Shown here one piece after another: positions 56,754-64,000 of a stretch of DNA of 64,000 nucleotides. The DNA lies in the NCBI GenBank assembly GCA_963971535.1, contig OZ020592.1, forward strand, positions 59,469,060-59,533,059. The letters are read 5' to 3'. The notes beneath the pieces are model-generated. The model saw only the letters and a list, made by a program, of their open reading frames with translations, ran no database searches and was not told where the DNA came from. The translations under genes were made by a program, and so were the position numbers. The stretch is from Notolepis coatsorum. Lineage: Eukaryota > Chordata > Actinopteri > Aulopiformes > Paralepididae. The first letter of the stretch is position 1. Each line of letters starts with the position of its first letter.

Positions 56754-58630
56754 TGGACCCTGCAGGGCCCCATCAGTCTAAGAAATCTGAACGCCCGTCA
56801 GACCCACTGCCTCTTCATTGGAGCGGGGCACGAAGACGAGGCACTGCTGGAGAATGTTCAGAGGTTATGGCAGCTAGACATTGCTCCATACAAAAACGAG
56901 AAGATATACACTCGCACCAAGGAAGATAAAGCGGCGATGGATCTTCTCCAAGCCAAGACCAAGCGTGTCTGCGTGCGCGGTGTCCTCAGATACGCCACAC
57001 CTCTCTTGAGAAGAGAGCCCATGCCGACCTTCAAGGTTCCCCCAGGAGTAGCGAAACCGTGTCTGCTTAGCACTGAAAGAAGACTCAGCAGAGACCCCGA
57101 GACGGCTGCCGCCTACGCCACAGAAATGAGCAAGCTCATAGTCAGGACTCGTCAGGAGGCTGAAGCCTAAGGAGGCGGAAAGGAGTACCGAGTCATGGTA
57201 CCTTCCACACCATAACGTTAAGCACAACGGAAAGAACAGAGTGGTCTTTAATTGCAGCTTTCAAGTGCGCCAGCAGAACCTCAACCGCTATCTCCTGCCC
57301 GGTCCGACTCTGACCCCTCCTCTCCTCGGAGTCATGGTGCGCTTCCGACGACAGAAGACCGCCATCAGTGGTGACATCAAACGCATGTTCCATGAGGTTC
57401 TTGTGGAGAGAAAACCCAGACGACCCGGAACCGTCCATCTATCAGTGGGAGGTGCTGCCCTTCGGGACGACCTGCAGCCCGTGTTGCGCCACCTACGCCC
57501 TGCAGCTTCATGTCGACGACGGCGCCGCACCCCCCGGAGTCTCCGATGCTGTCCACCACAGTTTCTATGTGGACAACTGCCTCCACAGCGTGGAGACCGC
57601 GGAAGAGGCCTACAAGCTGGTGCATGACATACGCACCTTCCTGGCCACCGCTGGCTTTGAGGTCCGCCAGTGGGCCACCAACGACCCTGAGGTCGTCCGA
57701 GACCTCCCAGACGAAGCGAAGGCTGACAGCAGCGAGACCTGGCTCTCCCAGTCAAGTGAGGACACCCAGGAAATGACTCTGGGTCTCCTCTGGCGTTTCA
57801 AGTCTGACACCCTGTGTTACCGGCAAAAGAAAATCGAAACTCGCCATTACGTAACCAGGAGGTCGATCTACAGTACTCTGGCGAGTCAATATGACCCGTT
57901 GGGTTACATCAACCCCTACACGACTCGTGCCAAGGCTCTGGTCAGCGAGCTGTGGACTGAGGCGAAGGGATGACCCCCTACCAGAGACACTCGGGCGAAG
58001 TGGAAGAAGTGGGAAGAAGAGCTCCCCACCCTCCAACAGATCGAGTTTCCCAGGAGCTACTTTCCCTCGAGCGTCAGTCTGACCGGCAGCCAGCTCTCCC
58101 TTCATGTATTCTGTGACACGTCTGAGAAGGCATATGGTGCAGTAGCGTACCTGCGCGCGGTGGAGCCCGACGACACAGTCCACGTCTCCTTCATTCTTGC
58201 ATGCTCAAGAGTTGCACCCAAGAAGCAGCAATCCATTCCCCGGCTGGAGCTCTGCGCAGCTCTAAGTGGAGCCCAGTTGGGAAAGATGCTGAAGGAAGAG
58301 CTGCACCTCCCCCTTCACGCGGTGTCGATGTGGTCTGACTCCACAACAGTCATCCAGTGGATCCAGTCGACTTCGTGCAGATATAAAGTATTCGTGGGAA
58401 CAAGGGTGACAGAGATCCAAGAGCTTGTGGGGATCAGCTGCTGGCGATACGTTTCGACAGATGTCAACCCGGCGGACGTGATCACCAGAGGTGCGACCCT
58501 CGAGGAATTGGCACGTCCCAACCTCTACCACCGTGGACCCGACTACCTACGCAAGCCAGAAGAAGAGTGGCCTTCTCCTCCGAACTTGGAGGATGCAGAG
58601 GTGGAGGTGGAACTTAAGAAGCCATTCTGA
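56754..58630 (+). pseudogene. BEL/Pao pol: RT and RNase H, frameshifted
   Basis: Directly after the gag stop the next frame reads WTLQGPISLRN, the edge of the protease/RT region, so the protease is deleted. RT pieces follow in several frames. These are GVLRYATPLL, then VVFNCSFQVRQQNLNRYLL and SGDIKRMFHEV, then an EVLPFGTTCSPCCATYAL block and SFYVDNCLHSVETAEEA (the YxDD motif reads YVDN). Next are RRSIYSTLASQYDPLGYI and the RNase H region with catalytic acids in CDTSEKAYGAVAYLR, RLELCAAL, MWSDSTTVIQW and NPADVITRG. At least three frame changes and a stop near 57972 kill it. From memory YVDN is found in related fish copies, so it may not be a mutation. Confidence 0.85.
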
Positions 58631-58631
58631 A

Positions 58632-59079
58632 TTCCAAGCCACTGGGGTACGTCAGTAGCGACGCGGCCGATCTCGACCCCATAACACCCAACAGCCTTTT
58701 GATGGGGCGGCGAGACGCGGCCCTTCCCTTTGCGGTCTACGCCTCCACCGAGATCATCGGCAGAAGACAATGGAGGTATAGTCAGGCTTTAGCCGACCAA
58801 TTCTGGAAGAGGTTCACCACCGAATATCTCCCATCGCTGCAAGGCCGCCGCAAGTGGATCACTGAAAGAGGCAACCTAGAACCAGGAACCCCAGTCATGA
58901 TCGTGGATCAGGCGCTCCCCCGAGCCCGCTGGCTCACCGGAGGGGTGAAGAGTATGGTAAAAGGGCAAGACGGAAGAGTCCGCTCGGCTATCGTGGATGT
59001 CGGAGGAAGAACATACCACAGACCAGTGGCTCGACTGATCCGACTACCCCCGTACTCTGACTCTGACCAGCCTGAGTGA
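58632..59079 (+). pseudogene. BEL/Pao integrase C-terminal part
   Basis: The frame starts before the ATG at 58699: SKPLGYVSSDAADLDPITPN then LLMGRRDAALPF. It continues through RRQWRYSQALADQFWKRF, a PGTPVMIVDQALPRARW block and a final RPVARLIRLPP. This is the end of a BEL integrase. The zinc and DDE core that should come first is absent, deleted between 58630 and 58632. The stop is at 59077-59079. Confidence 0.8.
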
Positions 59080-59120
59080 CTACTAGACATTCAGCAGACC
59101 TCAGTACTGATTAGCGCCGC

Positions 59121-59135
59121 AAATCAGGGGGCGGC
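59121..59135 (+). other. BEL polypurine tract position
   Basis: AAATCAGGGGGCGGC immediately precedes the 3' LTR. The AGGGGGCGG run is the plausible plus-strand primer. Confidence 0.5.
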
Positions 59136-60330
59136 TGTGCTGAAGGGTCTGCAATTAGGTCAAATTAGACCTAAAATAATCCCCCTTTAAGTTCACGAAC
59201 CTGTTTAATATGTGGGAGTTAAGTTATTTATTTACCACATAAAGTTACACTGTCTGCCTACTTATGGCATCTCAGGTTATATGACGGTGCTGCCATCTAG
59301 TGGGCCAGAGGTGGTAGTGTTCCCTCGTAAGTGCGTCACTTCCTCTAGGATAGGTGGTGTTGACGTTGAACTTGACCGGACATGTTAGAGAGCAGACGTG
59401 CCTCCAGCGTTGCTCTCGTAACGTTATAGTTTTGACGGTGACCAAGTATGTAACGTTGCTTACCAAGCGGCCATTATACCACCAAGAGAGAGTGAGTTTT
59501 TAGTAACCAGCTAATTCGATGTTTAGTAAACGTCTGGGATTAGCACATTACAGCGGACTATAGTATTCCCCATTTATCGTTAACAGTTAGCCGAAGCTAG
59601 CTAGCTCGGTGCTAATACCTAAAGTAGCTTCAGCTTATGCTTTGATAGCTGCTCTATACTGGACATATCAGTCGATATATAGCACAGACCAGAGGACATT
59701 TAGATAGGGTCTGTGTCGAAGGGACGCTGTAAAAGGACACAACTAGCCACTAGCAGTAGCCTGTGGTACAGAGGGGACCAGCGTGTGCCGTGCAGCACCA
59801 CGGAGCGGAGCGAGACACTCGGATCCACCACAGCGGAGCATCTGGTCTGCAGGAGCAGACTGGTGGCGCCTATCGGACCAGGCAGCGTCTTCCCGCCCTC
59901 ATCACCACACAGCGGTCTACTACTCCTCGTTACAGAACCCATCCGGGTTCCTTTTCACCACCAGGATTCCTAACTCTCTCTACCTTTCATACTGCAGAGG
60001 GAATTGTTCCTCTGACACAGTGGTAACCGCGGCAACGTTTGGCCAGAACACTTTAATAGAACTATTTGGGCGCCCATCTAAATTTAGTGATAGTATTTAA
60101 TTAGGCATTGTGTAACGTGATAACAATATTTGTATGTATCTTTTTTCCCCTTTTTTGCTTATATAAATGGCATTATGATTCAAACAGTTTCCTCGCTCTT
60201 TCTAGTTTAGGTGACTCCATTTTAAGTTATTCACTCAGTTGTGTATTTGGTACAATTAGTTTAAGAGTTAAGGCATCCTACCACACCCCCTAAGGTGAAA
60301 ATTATATACAGTCCTCTAAGCTCCCGCACA
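59136..60330 (+). repeat. BEL 3' LTR
   Basis: Same length and about 99% identical to 53502-54696 by eye. It is followed by the resumed ATT repeat. Confidence 0.92.
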
Positions 60331-60335
60331 ATTAT

Positions 60336-60729
60336 TATTAGTAGAGTGCAATAGTAAAATACAATGCACAGGTGATAGTTAATATTGTTGAAGTATGGTC
60401 TTGTGGTGTCCCTTGTATTATTGTATTGTGTTTTGATTGTTGTGTTGTAAAAAAAAGAAAAAGAAAAGAAAAAAAAAGATTTGATAAAAGAAAAACTATG
60501 CACAGGTGATGAAACTGGTAAAAGGCTTAATTTGGGATAAATAGTTGGTGATTGCGTTCAAGTCGATTCTACAGACATCCTCGGAATTAAATCATTATAA
60601 TAAAGATAAATACAACAATATTTGTATCATTAATAATTATGTTTTGCATTTATAGTCATGACTCAATGAGGCATCGTAAGCATTACACACACACTGCAAA
60701 CACACAGACTGTATTAATATGCTATATAC
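60336..60729. other. Gene-free AT-rich stretch
   Basis: Contains AT-rich sequence with an A/G-rich block near 60450. Nothing recognised. Confidence 0.5.
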
Positions 60730-61332
60730 TAGAGATGTTCCAATACCATTTTTTCCTTCCCGATCCGATTCCGATACCTAAGCTTTGGGTATCGGCCGAT
60801 ACCGATACTGATCCAATACCAGTGCATACATAAAAAAATAAAATAAAAATAAAACATTTATTATATAAATTATAACACTTTTAAAAAAAAATTACAGCTC
60901 CTTTGCCAACTTGCTGTACTTTGCTTGCAGGTCTGCAGCCATTATTGCTGGATTATGAATAGCCCCAACTTTAGCCAAGGTAACGTTAAAGCTAAAACTA
61001 GCTTTTCGGTTAGCTCTTCAGCTAATGCTAATAACACCAGCAAGCGAACACATCAGAGTTCCCCGTCACACTGCTGTCGGGACGATGGCATTTAAGAAAG
61101 TATCTGCTGTTAAAATGACAAACAGCATTGACACTTTAATTCACGGTCGATTAAAAACACGTTTGTTTTATAATGCTCACTCTCAGTAGGAGGATACCGC
61201 ACGTGTTGTTTATAAATGACGTCATATGGTATCGGAGCGCAGAATTAGAGCGTACTCGCCGATACCGATACCAGCATTTTAGGCAGTATCAGAGGCATTT
61301 CCGATACTGGTATCGGTATCGGAACAACTCTA
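60730..61332. mobile_element. hAT MITE, about 600 bp
   Basis: The left end is TAGAGATGTTCCAATACC and the right end GGTATCGGAACAACTCTA, with identical 8-bp flanks CTATATAC (60722-60729 and 61333-61340). GGTATCGG/CCGATACC motifs crowd both subterminal regions. The interior includes GCTAA-rich sequence and no transposase. Confidence 0.88.
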
Positions 61333-61507
61333 CTATATACCGACTTGTTCTCTATGATATTATTTATTGTTGGTTTGATTTATCTCTATTGCTTAGAAAT
61401 AAATAAATGCGTGGAGAAATGGCTTACAGTAGTGAAAGATATGGCTTGTTTTCGTTGTTTATAAAAGGTGAATTGTGTATGTAAATAGTAATACCTATAT
61501 CCAGAGT

Positions 61508-61602
61508 TTAACCCTTTCACTACCGCACTACCAAATGGTTTAACCCTTTCACTGCGACAATACAGAAGGTTAACCCTTTCACTGCCACACGACAACATGT
61601 TA
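61508..61602. repeat. Palindromic minisatellite, array 4
   Basis: Three units of TTTAACCCTTTCACTRCC with variable spacers (CGCACTACCAAATGG, CGACAATACAGAAGG). It is complementary to arrays 1-3 and abuts the tail of the LINE at 61603. Confidence 0.8.
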
Positions 61603-62914
61603 ATAATAATAATAATGCATTTTATTTATAAGGCACCTTTCAAGACACTCAAGGTCGCCGTACAACAATTTAAAAACAGTACATTAACAATCACAATCCA
61701 TTTAAAAAAAAAAATCAGACATACGCCTGCCTAAACAGGTGGGTTTTGAGGTGGGTTTTAAATGGGATGATGGAGTCAATGTTCCTGATGTCAGGGGGGA
61801 GGGAGTTCCAAAGGCGGGGGCAGAGCAGCTGAAGGCTCTTGACCCCATGGTGGACAGACGGGCTGGGGGGATGGTCAGGTTGATGGAGGAGGCAGACCTG
61901 AGGGACGGGGTGGGAATGTTGATGTGGAGGAGGTCGGACAGGTATGGAGGGGCGAGGTTGTGGATGGCCTTGAATGTATGGAGGAGGATCTTGTAATCTA
62001 TGCGGTGTTTAATGGGAAGCCAGTGTAGTTGGCGTAGGACGGGGGTGATGTGACTGATGACAGGGGTTCTGGTTATTATACGGGCAGCAGCGTTCTGGAC
62101 CAGTTGGAGCTTATGGAGGAGTTTGTGGGGGAGACCAAAGAGAAGGGAGTTGCAATAATCCAAGCGGGAAGTGACGAGGGAGTGGACCAGGATTGCGGCG
62201 CTGTTTGGGGTGAGTGAAGGGCGGAGGCGGTTGATGTTGCGAAGGTGGAAGTAGGCGGACCGGATGGTGTTATTGATGTGGGAATGGAATGATAGGGTGC
62301 TGTCGAGGACAACACCCAGACTCTTGACCTGGGGGGAAGGGGAAACCAAGGAGTTGTCTATGGTGAGGGTGAAACTGGGGTGCTTGGTGAGTGTGGACTT
62401 GGAGCCAATGAGGACTAACTCTGTTTTATCACTGTTTAGTTTGAAGTGAACCAGGATTTGATTTCCTGTAAACAGGCACAGCGGGAAGAGGGAGGGAGGG
62501 TGGAAGTGGGTTTGGAGGAAACATAGAGCTGGGTGTCGTCCGCGTAACAGTGGAAATTGATGTTGTATTTACGGAGAATCAGACCAAGTGGGAGGAGGTA
62601 GATGATGAAGAGGATAGGGCCAAGGACAGAGCCCTGGGGAACACCGGAGGAGAGGGGGGATGGATGGGATGTGAATGATTTTAACTGAATTAACTGAGTA
62701 CGACCAGAGAGATATGAGTGGAACCAGTCTAGGGATGTGTGGGAGATTCCAATGGAGGCTAGTCGGTTAAGGAGGGTGAAGTGAGATATGGTGTCAAATG
62801 CGGCGCTTAGATCGAGGAGGATGAGGATGGATAATAGTCCTCCGGAGTCAGCTGTCATCAGGAGGTCATTAGTGATTTTGAGGAGGGCTGTCTCTGTGCT
62901 GTGACGGGGGCGAA
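61603..62914 (-). pseudogene. CR1/L2-like LINE, 3' half
   Basis: Minus strand from 62914. It starts [19 protein letters not shown], then motif [14 protein letters not shown], motif [15 protein letters not shown] and the catalytic motif [12 protein letters not shown] (about 62545). A single frameshift near 62450 separates this from the C-terminal part: a [16 protein letters not shown] block, [26 protein letters not shown] and STMGSRAFS. The C-terminus ends at about 61702. A 3' UTR with AATAAAATGCATT and a (TTA)n tail reaches 61603. The copy is cut off upstream exactly where the inverted-repeat element begins at 62915. Apart from the frameshift the coding part is well kept. Confidence 0.85.
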
Positions 62915-64000
62915 AACGTAAGGTTATGTATATAACCAAGTTCTATGAATTATGGTGACGCTCAGCATCATCTGCACTGTACTTCACTTCCACCATGTAC
63001 TTTTACATCCCAACATTCGTCTGGCCACACCCCCATCCGCTTACCTTCATAAGCAGGTGTGTGGTCACCTACTCGCCTCCTTCCCAAACTTTCACCACAA
63101 GGCGAGATCAAGGGCCGCAGCGGCGTCTGATGCTGAGTGTCACCATAATTCATAGGACTTGGTTATATACATAACCTTATGTTCTATTTCATTATGGCTT
63201 ACGCTCAGCATCATCTGCACAAGAGGAGCTGAGCGGGAGCCAAAGCTCGACAAATGTACCCCGCTGAGGCCCCCCACAACCATCAGACCGGGGAGGAACG
63301 AGCCCCCCGACCCTCCCTAATGGAGGGATACCCTCCCTATTGGAGGACGGGAGGGAGACGGATCCGACCGTGCGAAGAGGAACTCAAGCAACTCAACGCA
63401 CAGGGTGAGCAGACCGTGGCTTGACCCCACGACTACGCACAACCCGCATGCCACCAGGGAACGAACGGAAGGAACAACCCTCGTTACTGCCCCCAGAATC
63501 ACGGGGTCAAGAGCAACCCCAACCCTGTGGCAAGGCCGTAGCAGCGGAGCGCGAAGGAAGACCCAGACCCACTGAAGGGACTGGATCCCCCGGAAAAAGG
63601 GGGCCCGGAGAGGTCAATGACGCCAGGCATCAAGACCCCACCAGGCGGTCACATAGTGACACCGCCCCTCACATCGCCAGCGTATTCGGATAGGGCCCCT
63701 CCAAGAGCGGGCCCTTTCCCCCCAATAGTACACCGCCTGGCACACTGACCCTGTAACACAGGCAGTCAGCATGGCCGTAAAGCACTCAAAAAAGGTTAAC
63801 CAATGGAAGCAGACAGCGCACCGGGGAAACCAGGCAGCAGGCTGTAGACCTGAGCCTGGAGCACTGCGGACAGGCGCCAAAGGGGTCAACTGACAACAGC
63901 CCCCCCGGCGGAAGGGGCGTATGCTGGCGTTGTTGACCACTATGACAAAGCCTCCATCAAAAAAAACCCACCCAGAGGGGTCGAGGCAGAGAAGGCTGAC
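62915..64000 (+). mobile_element. Second copy of the inverted-repeat (DIRS-like?) element, truncated by the window end
   Basis: Starts with the terminal unit 62915-63183 (AACGTAAGGTTATGTATATA ... inverted end TATATACATAACCTTATGTT). It then follows the complement of 45289-44456 almost base for base to the window end. The 5S-like module would lie beyond 64000. It is diverged from the first copy in the terminal unit (GTGACGCTCAGCATCATCTG versus GTGACGCTCAGCGTGTAG). Confidence 0.6.

Larger units (their letters stand above)
53502..60330 (+). mobile_element. BEL/Pao LTR retrotransposon, internally deleted
   Basis: Two 1195-bp LTRs flank one gag gene and a damaged pol. A 5-bp target duplication ATTAT (53497-53501 and 60331-60335) lies on either side, though in an ATT repeat this is not independent proof. 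The order gag, RT, RNase H, integrase C-terminus and the motifs match BEL/Pao. Protease and the integrase core are missing and pol is frameshifted. At 6.8 kb it is non-autonomous. The LTRs differ at only about ten sites. Confidence 0.9.

Noticed and set aside
57541..57575. YVDN as an inactivating mutation of the BEL RT catalytic YxDD
   Set aside because: I recall YVDN in other fish BEL relatives, so the change alone is not evidence of inactivation; the frameshifts are.

Overview
The window looks like intergenic to first-intron DNA from a ray-finned (teleost) fish. The only host coding sequence I can support is one short minus-strand exon at 20623-20750, the N-terminus of a monocarboxylate-transporter-family protein most like slc16a12. 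Everything else recognisable is repetitive: hAT, Harbinger-like, piggyBac-like and TTAA DNA transposons, L2/CR1, RTE, Tx1/L1-like and jockey-like LINEs, tRNA-derived SINEs, a BEL/Pao retrotransposon, a large gag-only LTR element, a large inverted-repeat element suspected to be DIRS-like, and many long CA/GA/ATT microsatellites. This mixture of families is typical of teleosts.

Layout. 1-9200: gene-free DNA with a hAT nested in a hAT (1830-2925), a tRNA-headed SINE (3863-4070), a higher-order tandem array of tRNA-like monomers (4261-4681), a Harbinger-like MITE (6005-6651) and an L2 fragment. 9200-17290: an L2-type LINE (minus strand) split by a 7.1-kb hAT (9815-16951, exact 8-bp target duplication CTGTAGAG). 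The hAT contains a 5.3-kb element with 242-bp inverted ends and a broken Cys-rich, possibly Academ-like protein, and that element holds a young Tx1/L1-like copy (14371-15760). 17290-26600: a fold-back hAT MITE, the slc16a12-like exon, and piggyBac-like, Harbinger-like and hAT elements.

26600-45700: a short palindromic minisatellite (GTTAACCCTTTGGTAGTG type) recurs between large insertions. First is an RTE LINE (26826-28595 and 40114-40505), split in its reading frame by an 11.5-kb LTR element (28596-40113). The two 1123-bp LTRs look identical, and the only long coding region is a gag-like protein with two zinc knuckles; there is no pol or env. Second is a 5-kb inverted-repeat element (40557-45585) that carries a well-preserved 5S rRNA-like sequence. 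45800-53500: a jockey/CR1-like LINE split by a hAT (47440-48890, target duplication CTTAGAGT), a SINE with a 16-bp target duplication, and TTAA and hAT MITEs.

53502-60330: a BEL/Pao element with ~99% identical LTRs, an intact gag and a deleted, frameshifted pol, inserted in an ATT repeat. 60330-64000: a hAT MITE, the minisatellite again, a CR1/L2-like LINE (minus) and a second, truncated copy of the inverted-repeat element.

The parts do not form an operon or pathway. What links them is the nesting order, which can be read from target-site duplications and rejoined reading frames. The least ordinary items are the gag-only LTR element with TG...TA ends and a possible 5.4-kb leader intron, the two-copy inverted-repeat element with 5S homology, the tRNA-like tandem array, and the 242-bp-TIR element.
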